DNA of 64,000 nucleotides from Hydrogenoanaerobacterium saccharovorans (GCF_003814745.1 NZ_RKRD01000001.1:1178001-1242000); one strand, 5' to 3'; positions 10,317 through 19,023 are shown, counted from the stretch's first letter. Translations and numbers: made by a program. Notes: generated by a model from the sequence alone, not told the origin.

Positions 10317-11603
10317 ATGAACAACATGGTTCGTAAACAGCTATGCGATGGCGTTTTCTGGAGCACTGTCATCGATTCCAAGTTCAAATCCAACAGGATT
10401 TCTTGTAATCTGGTGCTGCCGCTTGATGAAAATACTGTCACCGATACCGCTGTTGTACCGTTTATTTTAAGAAAACGCTTTCAGCAATGCCCCGATTTTA
10501 CCCGCCTTAACGAGCGTCTTTGTGAGCTTTATGGTGCCTCACTGGATGCCGATGTACGGAAATACGGCGCATATCAAATTCTCAATGTTTCTATTCAAAC
10601 CTTAGATGACCGTTATACCATTGACAACGAACCTGTTGTTGCCGAATGTGCAAAACTGGTCAGCAACCTTTTGCTCGACCCGTACCTTGTGGACGGTGTA
10701 TTCGATGAGCAGGATTTTCAACTGGAAAAACAGTATTTAATCGATACCATCGAATCGGAGATTAATGATAAACGCGATTATGCAGTCAGCCGTTGCCAGT
10801 CTTTGCTGTTTGCGGGCGAGCCATTTGCAATCAAAAAATACGGTACCAAAGAAAGAGCAGAGAAAATTACCCCCCAAAGTGCCGTAAAAGCCTACCACGA
10901 GGCAATCAACCGTGCAGTGGTTGAAATACTGTTTATTGGTTGCGGTGACCCTACCGATGCAGAAAAAATATTTACCGAGAGTTTTTCTAAAAAAAGCCGC
11001 AGCCCTTTTGAATACAAACACATCAAAACCAAAAAAACCGCAGACAAAGTAACCGAGCAAACAGACCGTATGGATGTCAGCCAAGGTAAATTGGTTATGG
11101 GCTTTCGCATTGGTGAACTCAATAATCTCGAAGAGGCAAATGCCTCTAAATTGATGTGCGCTCTTTACGGCGGTACACCATTTTCGCGGTTGTTCCTCAA
11201 TGTCCGTGAAAAATATAGTTTGTGCTACTACTGTGCTGCTCGTTTTGATAAAGCTACGGGCAGTATGTTGGTGGATAGCGGCGTTGAAGGCAAAAACAAA
11301 CAAAAAGCGCAAGAAGAAATATTAAAACAGCTCGAAATTCTAAAAAAAGGTGAGTTTGAACAAGAAGAACTGGACAACACCATCCTCGCGCTGGTGAACG
11401 CCTTGAAATCTTCCATCGATAGTCTAAGCGGATTGGAAAACTGGTATTTAACCCAAATTCTTGGCGGTACCAACCAGTCCCCTATCGAAAATGCAGAGCA
11501 GATTGAACGCATCACCAAAGAACAAATTATGCAAGCAGCACAAAAGATTACACTGGATACCGTCTATTTCTTAACCGGCAAGGAGGATGAAGCAGATGAA
11601 TAA
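10317..11603 (+). CDS. ymfF: M16-family peptidase-like protein, inactive partner (YmfF type)
   Basis: A 428-residue protein of the M16 (pitrilysin/insulinase) clan that lacks the zinc-binding H-x-x-E-H motif, as the non-catalytic member of an M16 pair usually does. It keeps the C-terminal M16 core (G-G-T-P-F-S-R-L-F-L-N-V-R-E-K). In Bacillus subtilis the paired genes ymfF and ymfH are associated with 5-aminopentanol modification of elongation factor P; that role is inferred here from order and family. ATG 10317 is preferred to the upstream TTG 10302 because GGGAGA at 10304-10309 is correctly spaced for it. It overlaps the next gene by 8 bases. Confidence 0.85.
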   Translation: MNNMVRKQLCDGVFWSTVIDSKFKSNRISCNLVLPLDENTVTDTAVVPFILRKRFQQCPDFTRLNERLCELYGASLDADVRKYGAYQILNVSIQTLDDRYTIDNEPVVAECAKLVSNLLLDPYLVDGVFDEQDFQLEKQYLIDTIESEINDKRDYAVSRCQSLLFAGEPFAIKKYGTKERAEKITPQSAVKAYHEAINRAVVEILFIGCGDPTDAEKIFTESFSKKSRSPFEYKHIKTKKTADKVTEQTDRMDVSQGKLVMGFRIGELNNLEEANASKLMCALYGGTPFSRLFLNVREKYSLCYYCAARFDKATGSMLVDSGVEGKNKQKAQEEILKQLEILKKGEFEQEELDNTILALVNALKSSIDSLSGLENWYLTQILGGTNQSPIENAEQIERITKEQIMQAAQKITLDTVYFLTGKEDEADE

Positions 11604-12873
11604 AACCGTAATTTCATCCGATAGGCTGAATGAGCGCTATGTAAAAATCAAGCATAAATCGGGGCTGACAATGCTGTTGTGCCCCAAACCCCAGTTCAGT
11701 TCGGCTTATGCACTTTTTGGTGCTGAAATCGGCTCCATCGATACTACGTTTAAAACAGGACAAGACAAGGATTTTGTCACCGTACCTGCGGGAATAGCGC
11801 ATTATCTTGAACACAAGCTTTTTGAAAGTGAAGACGGTGATGCATTTGAACGTTACGCTAAAACCGGTGCATCGGCAAATGCGTTTACCAGCTTTGACAA
11901 AACTGCTTACTTGTTCAGCTGCGCCGATAATTTTAAAGAATCCATCGAAATTTTGCTCGATTTTGTTACGCACCCGTATTTTACCGAAGAAACTGTCCGC
12001 AAAGAACAGGGTATTATCGGGCAAGAAATTAAAATGTACGACGATAACCCCGATTGGCGCGTTTTGTTCAATCTTCTTGGTGCATTGTACGTGAACAATC
12101 CGGTTCGCGTTGATATTGCAGGAACCGTCGAATCGATTGCTGAAATTGATGCAGATTTGCTCTACCGCTGCTATAACACGTTCTATAACCTCAATAATAT
12201 GGTACTGGTTGTTGCAGGCAACTTTGAAATTGATACGGTACTTGAAGTTGCCGACCGTATTTTAAAACCTGCTCAAGATGTTTCGATTGAGGCAAAAGTA
12301 CCCGATGAGCCGAGAACTGTAAACCAACCGCGTGTTGAAATGAAGCTGCCTGTTGCAATGCCCATGTTTAATATCGGCTTTAAAGAAATAACGGGCAGCA
12401 AACGCGAAAATGCCATGAATCAGGTTCTGGATGAGATTCTTATCGAAATTCTTGCAGGCGAAGCCTCACCGCTGTACCGCAGAATGTACGACAGTGCACT
12501 CATCAATTCCACCTTTGGCAGTGAAGTGTTTGCCGGCAGAGATTATATTGCTACGCTGTTTTCGGGTGAATCGCGTGACCCAGATAAAGTTTATGATGAG
12601 ATTTGCACAGAAATTGAACGGGTGCAGCGCGAGGGGATAGACCCGGCAGCATTTGACCGCTGCAGAAAAGCAATCTATGGCAGATATATCCGTATGCTTA
12701 ATAATGTCGAAGGTGTTGCAAGTGCTTTGATGCAATCGCACTTTTGTGAATTTAATGTTTATGAGTTAATTGACCTTATAGCAGACTGTACTTTAAATCA
12801 GCTTACCAAACGGCTGAATGATAACTTCTCGCGTGAGCACAGTGCCATTTCCATCATTCATCCGGCAGAATAG
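11596..12873 (+). CDS. ymfH: M16-family zinc peptidase, active partner (YmfH type)
   Basis: A 425-residue M16 metallopeptidase with an intact zinc motif H69-Y-L-E72-H73 and a downstream Q-G-I-I-G-Q-E-I segment that should provide the third ligand. It partners the H-x-x-E-H-less protein encoded just upstream, presumably as a heterodimer. ATG 11596 is chosen because AAGGAGG (11580-11586) is 9 bases before it; the ATG at 11587 touches that site and could not be used. It overlaps the upstream gene by 8 bases, which suggests coupled translation. Confidence 0.88.
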   Translation: MNKTVISSDRLNERYVKIKHKSGLTMLLCPKPQFSSAYALFGAEIGSIDTTFKTGQDKDFVTVPAGIAHYLEHKLFESEDGDAFERYAKTGASANAFTSFDKTAYLFSCADNFKESIEILLDFVTHPYFTEETVRKEQGIIGQEIKMYDDNPDWRVLFNLLGALYVNNPVRVDIAGTVESIAEIDADLLYRCYNTFYNLNNMVLVVAGNFEIDTVLEVADRILKPAQDVSIEAKVPDEPRTVNQPRVEMKLPVAMPMFNIGFKEITGSKRENAMNQVLDEILIEILAGEASPLYRRMYDSALINSTFGSEVFAGRDYIATLFSGESRDPDKVYDEICTEIERVQREGIDPAAFDRCRKAIYGRYIRMLNNVEGVASALMQSHFCEFNVYELIDLIADCTLNQLTKRLNDNFSREHSAISIIHPAE

Positions 12874-12897
12874 TTGCGTAATTCTGATAAGCATGCA

Positions 12898-12914
12898 AGC
12901 GGCAACCTGCCGCT
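12898..12914 (+). other. triloop hairpin in the lgt leader
   Basis: AGCGGCA-acc-TGCCGCT, a perfect 7-bp GC-rich stem with a 3-base loop, sits 30 bases before the lgt start. There is no T tract after it. Confidence 0.4.
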
Positions 12915-12944
12915 ACATAGATTTAACTAATTGGAGGTTCAACC

Positions 12945-14000
12945 ATGGGTGAATTATTAACCTTTCCGGGATTGGGACTTGAATTCTACCTTAACCGTGA
13001 GGCTTTTCACATCGGAAACTATGCTATAGCGTGGTATGGCATCATTATGGCGGTGGCTTTTCTCGCGGGCATTTGCTATGTAATGCTGCGCACCAAACAT
13101 TTTGGGCTGGATGGTGACCGTGTAATTGATGTTCTGTTGGTAGCGGTAATCGGCGGTATCATCGGTGCAAGAACCTACTACGTTGCTTTTTCGTGGAATG
13201 AATATAAGGACAATGTCATGAATGTCTTCAAAATATGGGAGGGCGGTATTGCAATTTACGGCGGCCTTATCGGTGCGGTGATTGTTGGCTTGCTGATGTG
13301 CAAATACCGCAAAGTTCGCATTCTTCCCATGATGGATCTTGCGGCAGGCGGTGTGATTATTGGGCAGGCGATAGGCCGTTGGGGTAACTTTGTCAACATC
13401 GAGGCATTCGGCGCAAATACCTCTTTACCATGGGGTATGGCTGGCCCTGCCATAGAGCGGTATCTCACATCCAATCAGGCCGAACTTGCAAAGTACGGTG
13501 TAGCCGTTGACCCCACTATGCCCGTACACCCTACGTTTTTTTACGAATCGGTTTGGTGCCTCATCGGTTTTATTGTAATTGCATTGTATACCAAATACCG
13601 TCGCTTTGATGGTGAGCTTGTACTGCTTTATGTTGCATGGTACGGTGCAGGCCGATTTGTAATTGAGGGGCTGCGTACCGATAGCTTGATGTTAGGCAGC
13701 ATACGTGTTTCGCAAATGCTGTCGCTGTTGGGTGTTATCGCTGCAATCGTTATTTGGTTTTTAGTACGTGCCCGTATAAAACGAGAGAATAACCCCGAGT
13801 ATCTTAAACTGTACGTGCATACCGAAGAGGCAGAGATGATTCGCCAAGGCACTTTCTATACCAAAAAAGATGCGGCGCAGCCTGCTGCCGATGCAGAAGA
13901 TAAGGCGGAAATCTTAAAAGAAGAACCAATTGAAGAAAGTGAACAAGAGCAACAAACAGATGATAAAAAGGCGGATGATAACAATGGCAGTAATTCTTGA
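12945..14000 (+). CDS. lgt: prolipoprotein diacylglyceryl transferase
   Basis: Lgt moves a diacylglyceryl group from phosphatidylglycerol to the lipobox Cys of prolipoproteins in the cytoplasmic membrane, the first step of lipoprotein maturation. The signature G-R-W-G-N-F-V-N-I-E-A-F-G (~146-158) is intact and about seven hydrophobic segments are visible. At 351 residues it is longer than usual because of an acidic, Lys/Glu/Gln-rich tail of ~60 residues. GGAGG precedes the ATG at a normal distance. Its end overlaps the folD start by 17 bases. Substrates in this window include both GerC lipoproteins. Confidence 0.97.
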   Translation: MGELLTFPGLGLEFYLNREAFHIGNYAIAWYGIIMAVAFLAGICYVMLRTKHFGLDGDRVIDVLLVAVIGGIIGARTYYVAFSWNEYKDNVMNVFKIWEGGIAIYGGLIGAVIVGLLMCKYRKVRILPMMDLAAGGVIIGQAIGRWGNFVNIEAFGANTSLPWGMAGPAIERYLTSNQAELAKYGVAVDPTMPVHPTFFYESVWCLIGFIVIALYTKYRRFDGELVLLYVAWYGAGRFVIEGLRTDSLMLGSIRVSQMLSLLGVIAAIVIWFLVRARIKRENNPEYLKLYVHTEEAEMIRQGTFYTKKDAAQPAADAEDKAEILKEEPIEESEQEQQTDDKKADDNNGSNS

Positions 14001-14826
14001 TGGCAAGGCGGTATCTGCAAAAATACGCGTACAGCTTAAAACAGAAGTAGAACAGCTGAAACAGCAGGGCATTGTACCGGGGCTCGCTGTAGTGATTGTA
14101 GGGGATGACCAAGCTTCACAGACCTATGTGCGCAACAAAGAAAAGGGCTGCGAAGAAATCGGCATCCATTCTGAAAAATATGCGCTGCCTGCCGAAACAA
14201 CACAAGATGAGCTGCTGTTATTGGTGGATAAACTCAATAAAAAAGCAGATATTGATGGTGTTCTTGTTCAGCTTCCGCTGCCCGAGCACATCGACGAAAA
14301 AGCTGTTATCGAGGCAATATCTCCTAAAAAAGATGTGGATGCATTCCACGCTGCCAATGTTGGCAAAATTATGATTGGCGACTATCAATTTTTACCTTGC
14401 ACACCTGCAGGAATTATGGAGCTTATCAAAGAGACGGGGATAGAGATTGCAGGTAAAGAGTGTGTGGTCGTCGGTAGAAGCAATATTGTGGGTAAGCCCA
14501 TGGCAATGCTGTTGCTGCATCAAAACGGCACGGTAACAATTTGCCATTCGCGTACCAAAAACCTTGCAGAGGTAACGCGCCGCGCCGATATTTTGGTGGC
14601 GGCTGTGGGTAAAGCAAATTTTGTTACCGCAGATATGGTAAAGCAAGGCGCTGTGGTAATTGATGTGGGTATGAACCGCAACGAAAACGGCAAGCTTTGC
14701 GGTGATGTGGATTTTGCCGCGGTGGAACCCAAATGCAGTTACATTACCCCTGTGCCGGGTGGCGTAGGGCCTATGACCATATCAATGCTGCTTAAAAACA
14801 CCATTACTTCTGCTAAAAACAGATAA
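13984..14826 (+). CDS. folD: bifunctional methylenetetrahydrofolate dehydrogenase/cyclohydrolase
   Basis: FolD (280 residues) interconverts 5,10-methylene-THF, methenyl-THF and 10-formyl-THF with NADP in the cytosolic one-carbon pathway. It shows Y-V-R-N-K-E-K-G with the catalytic Lys, V-Q-L-P-L-P, V-G-R-S-N-I-V-G-K-P-M in the cofactor-binding region, and the terminal T-P-V-P-G-G-V-G-P-M-T. ATG 13984 gives the standard M-A-V-I-L-D-G-K start; the longer frame from 13930 would add 18 basic residues not seen in the family. It overlaps lgt by 17 bases in another frame. Confidence 0.97.
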   Translation: MAVILDGKAVSAKIRVQLKTEVEQLKQQGIVPGLAVVIVGDDQASQTYVRNKEKGCEEIGIHSEKYALPAETTQDELLLLVDKLNKKADIDGVLVQLPLPEHIDEKAVIEAISPKKDVDAFHAANVGKIMIGDYQFLPCTPAGIMELIKETGIEIAGKECVVVGRSNIVGKPMAMLLLHQNGTVTICHSRTKNLAEVTRRADILVAAVGKANFVTADMVKQGAVVIDVGMNRNENGKLCGDVDFAAVEPKCSYITPVPGGVGPMTISMLLKNTITSAKNR

Positions 14827-14871
14827 TTCAGACGATTTACAGCTAATGCTGGTTGCAAAGCGAATTTTTAC

Positions 14872-14900
14872 TTGACTAACATAATTGTTTATGGTAACAT
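14872..14900 (+). promoter_or_regulatory. sigma-A promoter of rplU-prp-rpmA
   Basis: TTGACT (14872-14877), a 17-base spacer and TAACAT (14895-14900). The ~95-base leader before rplU contains CAAAT-ggcgaa-ATTTG; a structured L21 leader is known in Firmicutes, but I could not match this one to it. Confidence 0.7.
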
Positions 14901-15003
14901 ATAAAAGCCGCATATTACAGGCTAGAAGTATGCCCAAATGGCGAAATTTGCCCGAAAGCATCGCCTGACAATAGCGAGACTGAAAGAAAGAGGCTCATTC
15001 AAT

Positions 15004-15315
15004 ATGTATGCTATTATTGAAACCGGTGGCAAACAATACCGCGTTGAACAAGGCGACGTTGTTTACATCGAAAAACTGAATGTTGAAGCTGATGCAAAAA
15101 TTAACTTTGATAAAGTTATTGCAGTCGGCAAAGACGATGGTATGGTTGTCGGTGCACCTTATGTATCCGGCGCTAAAGTAACCGCAAAAGCCATCAAAAA
15201 TGGTAAAGGCAAAAAAATTACAATTCTTACCTACAGACCTAAAAAAGATTCTAAGAGAAAAATCGGTCACAGACAGCCCTATACTAAGGTTGAGATCGAA
15301 AGCATTGCTCTGTAA
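15004..15315 (+). CDS. rplU: 50S ribosomal protein L21
   Basis: L21 (103 residues) binds 23S rRNA in the large subunit. It begins M-Y-A-I-I-E-T-G-G-K-Q-Y-R-V, the invariant opening, and ends in the basic K-I-G-H-R-Q-P-Y-T block. ATG 15004 is used; an upstream in-frame ATG at 14938 would add 22 non-homologous residues that fall in the leader. It is the first gene of the conserved rplU-prp-rpmA cluster. Confidence 0.97.
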   Translation: MYAIIETGGKQYRVEQGDVVYIEKLNVEADAKINFDKVIAVGKDDGMVVGAPYVSGAKVTAKAIKNGKGKKITILTYRPKKDSKRKIGHRQPYTKVEIESIAL

Positions 15316-15329
15316 GGAGAATTCAATTT

Positions 15330-15650
15330 ATGATTTCTGCTGAATTTCGTTTTGAAAAGGGCAGATACACAGCATTCGCAGTATCGGGTCATGCGATGTT
15401 TGCCGAATATGGACAGGACATTGTATGCGCGAGTGTTTCGTCTGCTTTGCAGCTAACTGTCAACGGTATTACCGAGATTTTAAAAATCTCTGCCGATGTT
15501 AAAGTTGGCGAAAACGAAATCTCTTTGAAGTTACCGCAGGATTGCAATGATGCGGCAGCAGACACACTGATGTGTGCGTTCTGCCTGCAAATGCAACTTT
15601 TAGCGGAAGATTACCCGAAAAACCTAAAATTGATCATTTCGGAGGTGTAA
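15330..15650 (+). CDS. prp: ribosomal-processing cysteine protease Prp
   Basis: Prp (106 residues, YsxB family) cleaves the N-terminal extension of L27 in Firmicutes. The catalytic pair is visible as His21 in S-G-H-A and Cys33 in D-I-V-C-A-S-V-S, matching the spacing in the Staphylococcus aureus enzyme (His22/Cys34). It lies between rplU and rpmA, and the L27 encoded 5 bases downstream carries the predicted cleavage site, so enzyme and substrate are made together. Confidence 0.95.
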   Translation: MISAEFRFEKGRYTAFAVSGHAMFAEYGQDIVCASVSSALQLTVNGITEILKISADVKVGENEISLKLPQDCNDAAADTLMCAFCLQMQLLAEDYPKNLKLIISEV

Positions 15651-15654
15651 CGAT

Positions 15655-15936
15655 ATGTTAAGAATTAGCATGCAATTTTTTGCACATAAAAAAGGTGTTG
15701 GTTCTACCAAGAACGGCCGTGATTCCGAGTCCAAAAGACTTGGTGTAAAACGTGCTGATGGTCAGTTTGTACTGGCCGGCAACATTTTGGTTCGTCAGCG
15801 TGGTACACATATTCACCCGGGTGAAAATGTTGGCCGTGGTTCCGATGACACTTTGTTTGCAACTGTAAGCGGCAAAGTTAAATTCGAGCGCTGGGGCAAA
15901 GACCGTAAAAAGGTTTCTGTTTACGCAGAGCAGTAA
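15655..15936 (+). CDS. rpmA: 50S ribosomal protein L27 with Prp-cleaved extension
   Basis: L27 (93 residues) reaches the peptidyl-transferase centre with its N-terminus. The protein begins M-L-R-I-S-M-Q-F-F-A-H-K-K-G: the M-Q-F-F-A part is the Prp recognition site, and cleavage between Phe and Ala would expose A-H-K-K-G. The conserved body (N-G-R-D-S-E-S-K-R-L-G, R-Q-R-G-T, H-P-G-E-N-V-G-R-G) is intact. It closes the operon, followed by a strong terminator. Confidence 0.97.
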   Translation: MLRISMQFFAHKKGVGSTKNGRDSESKRLGVKRADGQFVLAGNILVRQRGTHIHPGENVGRGSDDTLFATVSGKVKFERWGKDRKKVSVYAEQ

Positions 15937-15956
15937 TCTAATTGCATAAGCAGCTA

Positions 15957-15986
15957 AAATCCCGAGTGTTCACTCGGGATTTTTTA
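15957..15986 (+). terminator. rho-independent terminator after rpmA
   Basis: CCCGAGT-gttc-ACTCGGG with A/T extensions of the stem, followed by a run of T residues. Confidence 0.93.
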
Positions 15987-16119
15987 TTGATAGATTTTAG
16001 CAAAGTAGCACAGCGAATAAGTCTTAAAATCAGTGTATGACAAAGCTGAAATCTGGCAGAATAAAAAGTATATAAGTACTCGCGGCATTGGTTTGCAAAT
16101 AATCCTTTGCCCGATTAAC

Positions 16120-16158
16120 CTGCGGGCGTTGCCCGCTGCCGGCGGGAGCATCCCGCAG
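16120..16158 (+). promoter_or_regulatory. four-segment GC-rich hairpin leader before obg
   Basis: Two tandem triloop hairpins, GCGGGC-gtt-GCCCGC (16122-16136) and GCGGGA-gca-TCCCGC (16142-16156), end at the edge of the obg ribosome binding site (AGAGGTGA). The outer segments CTGCGGG and CCCGCAG can also pair with each other while the inner ones pair together, so two exclusive folds are possible. The effect on translation is inference. Confidence 0.45.
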
Positions 16159-16172
16159 AGAGGTGAAATTCA

Positions 16173-17450
16173 ATGGCAGCATTTGTAGATATTGCACGAA
16201 TTAAAATTAAAGCGGGAGACGGTGGCGCCGGCGCTGTATCGTTTCACCGCGAAAAATATGTTGCAGCAGGCGGCCCCGACGGAGGGGACGGCGGTAAAGG
16301 CGGCAACATTGTATTTCAGGTGGATACCAATGTCTCCACCTTGGTTGAATTTAAATACAAAAAGCGTTATTTTGCACAAAACGGCGAGCCGGGTACTTCT
16401 AAACGCTGTACCGGTAAAAATGCCCCCGACTTAATTATTAAGGTGCCTCAGGGCACTCTTGTAAAAGAGGCGTCAACAGGCCGTATCTTAGCAGACTTAT
16501 CTACCCCTGAGCCTCATATTGTGGCAAAAGGCGGCAAAGGCGGGTGGGGTAATAGCCACTTTGCTACTCCCACACGTCAAGTTCCGCGTTTTGCAAAACC
16601 GGGGCTTGTCGGTGAGTCCTTTGATGTGGTACTGGAACTGAAACTTCTTGCAGATGTGGGATTGGTGGGATTCCCCAATGTGGGTAAATCAAGTTTGATT
16701 TCTGTATGCAGTGAAGCAAAACCTGCTATTGCAAATTACCACTTTACTACGCTTACTCCCGTACTTGGCGTGGTACGTATTGACGAGAACAAATCTTTTG
16801 TTATGGCGGATATTCCGGGCTTGATTGAAGGTGCATCAGAGGGTGTTGGTTTAGGGCACGAGTTTTTGCGTCACGTTGAGCGTTGCCGCCTGAATGTACA
16901 TGTTGTTGATGTATCGGGCATAGAGGGAAGAGACCCTATCGAAGATTTTGAAAAGATTAATCAAGAGCTTGTAAACTTTAACGAAGAGCTTGCAAGTCGT
17001 CCGCAAATTGTTGCAGCAAATAAATGTGATATGGCAACGGATGAGCAGATAGCAGCATTTCAAGAATATATAGAGAGCAAAGGTATTCCGTTTTATCCAA
17101 TTTCTGCAGCAACAAGACAAGGCGTAGATGCGCTTATTTACGGAGTATCCAAGCTGCTTGACACACTTCCCCCAATCAAGATTTATGAAAAAGAAGAAAT
17201 CCCCTTGTCTGAACTGGAGCCCAAAGATAAGCAGGCATTTAGCATTACGGTTGAAGATGGAGTTTACGTGGTAGATGCAGATTGGCTTGCACCTGTGCTT
17301 GGCTCTGTGAATATGGATGACTATGAATCTCTGCAATATTTTCAGCGTGTGCTCAGGCACAGTGGGATTATCGATAAGCTTGATGAAATGGGCATTCAAG
17401 ACGGTGACACGGTCAGCATCCTCGACTTTGAGTTCGACTACGTGCATTAA
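16173..17450 (+). CDS. obg: ribosome-associated GTPase Obg
   Basis: Obg/CgtA (425 residues) is an essential GTPase for 50S assembly and stress signalling. Order: glycine-rich Obg fold (1-~158, with G-D-G-G-A-G and G-G-D-G-G-K-G-G), G domain with G-F-P-N-V-G-K-S at 166-173, D-I-P-G, and N-K-C-D at 283-286, then a C-terminal OCT domain (~345-425). It is followed by mrnC after 24 bases. A GC-rich structured leader precedes it. Confidence 0.97.
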   Translation: MAAFVDIARIKIKAGDGGAGAVSFHREKYVAAGGPDGGDGGKGGNIVFQVDTNVSTLVEFKYKKRYFAQNGEPGTSKRCTGKNAPDLIIKVPQGTLVKEASTGRILADLSTPEPHIVAKGGKGGWGNSHFATPTRQVPRFAKPGLVGESFDVVLELKLLADVGLVGFPNVGKSSLISVCSEAKPAIANYHFTTLTPVLGVVRIDENKSFVMADIPGLIEGASEGVGLGHEFLRHVERCRLNVHVVDVSGIEGRDPIEDFEKINQELVNFNEELASRPQIVAANKCDMATDEQIAAFQEYIESKGIPFYPISAATRQGVDALIYGVSKLLDTLPPIKIYEKEEIPLSELEPKDKQAFSITVEDGVYVVDADWLAPVLGSVNMDDYESLQYFQRVLRHSGIIDKLDEMGIQDGDTVSILDFEFDYVH

Positions 17451-17474
17451 TATGCATGGAATAAGGATGGTTTT

Positions 17475-17888
17475 ATGTTAGATTTAGCTAGGCAGGGAAG
17501 TAACCCTAAGTTGCTCAGCCCGCTTACACTTGCCTTTATGGGTGATGTTGTTTACGAACTTTTGGTACGTGAGCATGTTACCAAAGCAGGCAGTATGCCT
17601 CCAAATAAATTACACAAAAAAACAGTACAAATGGTAAAAGCATCTTTTCAGGCGCGTGTATACGATTTGATATCGGATACACTGCCTGAAGATGAAGCGG
17701 ATATTTTACGCCGCGGGCGCAACAGCAGCGGCGTACATGCGCCTAAAAATGCCGATGTGTTGGAATACCGTAAAGCAACCGGAGTGGAGGCTTTGTTTGG
17801 TTATCTGTATTTGGGTGGAAAACTCAACCGTATCAACGATTTATTTGATTGTATTATTTTAAATTTACCTGCAGAAAATCAAGTCTGA
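17475..17888 (+). CDS. mrnC: Mini-ribonuclease III
   Basis: Mini-III (137 residues) is a dimeric RNase III-type nuclease without a dsRNA-binding domain; in Bacillus it matures 23S rRNA. N-P-K-L-L-S-P-L-T-L-A-F-M-G-D-x-V-Y-E with Asp24, P-N-K-L-H-K, and E-A-D-I-L-R-R-G-R-N-S are diagnostic. Length is normal. It is probably co-transcribed with obg and the following YitT-family gene. Confidence 0.95.
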   Translation: MLDLARQGSNPKLLSPLTLAFMGDVVYELLVREHVTKAGSMPPNKLHKKTVQMVKASFQARVYDLISDTLPEDEADILRRGRNSSGVHAPKNADVLEYRKATGVEALFGYLYLGGKLNRINDLFDCIILNLPAENQV

Positions 17889-17905
17889 TACTTGGAGCGT
17901 GTTGT

Positions 17906-18784
17906 ATGAATCATCTAAGTGCCGAACAGGCGAAAGTTTGGTTAACTGATATTCTTTTTGATATTGCGGGTTCAACGCTTTATGCTGTCGGTGTACATAT
18001 GTTTACTGCGCCCAACCATATTGCTCCCGGCGGTGTTACAGGAATTGCTACCATGATCAACTATTTATTGGGTGCTCCAATCGGAACGGTATCACTGCTC
18101 ATTAACATTCCTCTATTGTTTTTGTCTTTTAAATTGTTAGGCAAGGCAATGACAGTTAAAACATTAAAAAGTGTATTTATCATGTCGCTTATTCTGAATG
18201 TGATGAACTTTATTTTGCCGGTGTACACAAAAAATCCGCTTTTGGCGGCACTTTTTGGCGGTGTTGGTATCGGTGCGGGCCTTGCTATTATCTTTATGCG
18301 AGGGGGTACCACAGGCGGCACCGACATTGCTGCGCGCTTGCTCCAATTAAAGTTTCCGTATATCCCTATGGGCAGGGCGATGCTGCTTGTAGATTGTGTG
18401 GTTCTGATTACATCATCATTTGTATATCGCCAGTTGGAATCGGCACTGTACGGGCTCATTGCCATTTTTACTTGTACACGTGTGTTAGATTCTCTGTTAT
18501 ATGGTGTTGATGTGGGAAAAATGGTATTGGTTATTTCAGAAAAAAGTCAGGAAATATCCAAGGCGATAATCAATGATTTAGACCGCGGTGCAACACTGCT
18601 GGCAGGAAAAGGTGCCTATTCGGGCAACGATAAATACGTTGTGCTCTCAGCTGTGCGCAAAAACCAATTTCATAAGCTGAAGAATCTGGTATACGATATT
18701 GACCCAAGAGCGTTTATTATTGTAGCCGAAGCAGGTGAAATAATGGGCGAAGGGTTTAAACCCATACAAAACAAAACCAAATAA
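17906..18784 (+). CDS. YitT-family membrane protein (DUF161/DUF2179)
   Basis: A 292-residue protein with five or six hydrophobic segments in the first ~200 residues (T-A-P-N-H-I-A-P-G-G-V-T-G and F-M-R-G-G-T-T-G-G-T-D-I are YitT hallmarks), then a soluble DUF2179 domain (G-A-T-L-L-A-G-K-G-A-Y-S-G, ~228 on). The transported substrate of this family is not established. ATG 17906 is chosen because TTGGAGC is 6-8 bases upstream; a longer frame starting in mrnC adds 19 non-family residues. It ends at a strong bidirectional terminator. Confidence 0.9.
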   Translation: MNHLSAEQAKVWLTDILFDIAGSTLYAVGVHMFTAPNHIAPGGVTGIATMINYLLGAPIGTVSLLINIPLLFLSFKLLGKAMTVKTLKSVFIMSLILNVMNFILPVYTKNPLLAALFGGVGIGAGLAIIFMRGGTTGGTDIAARLLQLKFPYIPMGRAMLLVDCVVLITSSFVYRQLESALYGLIAIFTCTRVLDSLLYGVDVGKMVLVISEKSQEISKAIINDLDRGATLLAGKGAYSGNDKYVVLSAVRKNQFHKLKNLVYDIDPRAFIIVAEAGEIMGEGFKPIQNKTK

Positions 18785-18788
18785 GCAT

Positions 18789-18825
18789 AAAAAGACTGCC
18801 ATCGGTTATCCGTGACAGTCTTTTT
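18789..18825. terminator. bidirectional terminator between yitT-like and Asn-rich genes
   Basis: AAAAAGACTG and CAGTCTTTTT frame a 17-base centre. The A and T runs on either side let it serve the plus-strand gene and the convergent minus-strand gene. Confidence 0.85.
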
Positions 18826-18843
18826 CGGTAATATACCACTTGA

Positions 18844-19023
18844 TTATTTAGAGTTATTTGCTCGGTTGTTATTTGTTCGATTGTTATCTGCTTTGTTGTT
18901 ATTCGAATTTCTATTCATGTTATCTTTGCAATCAGAAGCCTGATTATTGGTATTCTTGTTAGAAGTACCCTTATTGCTTCTATCGTTAGTAGACTGATTG
19001 TTTCTGTTTTCATTTCTATCCAT
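18844..19023 (-). CDS. small Asn-rich low-complexity protein
   Basis: A 59-residue, highly hydrophilic protein: roughly 40% Asn, with Arg, Lys, Ser, Thr and Asp, one Cys and almost no hydrophobic residues. It has no recognisable domain. ATG at 19023 is chosen because a very good ribosome binding site, GAGGTGA, lies 5-6 bases upstream; the overlapping GTG at 19032 is part of that site. The site and the convergent terminator argue that it is a real gene. In a spore former such a composition could suit a spore-coat or small acid-soluble-type protein, but that is a guess. Confidence 0.6.
   Translation of the reverse strand: MDRNENRNNQSTNDRSNKGTSNKNTNNQASDCKDNMNRNSNNNKADNNRTNNNRANNSK

Noticed and set aside
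10737..11312. 191-codon minus-strand ORF opposite the M16 gene
   Set aside because: It is antisense to a well-supported gene, has a Phe/Cys/His-rich composition typical of shadow frames, and no ribosome binding site or domain.
16851..17447. 198-codon minus-strand ORF opposite obg
   Set aside because: It is an antisense shadow of the GTPase gene; no recognisable domain.
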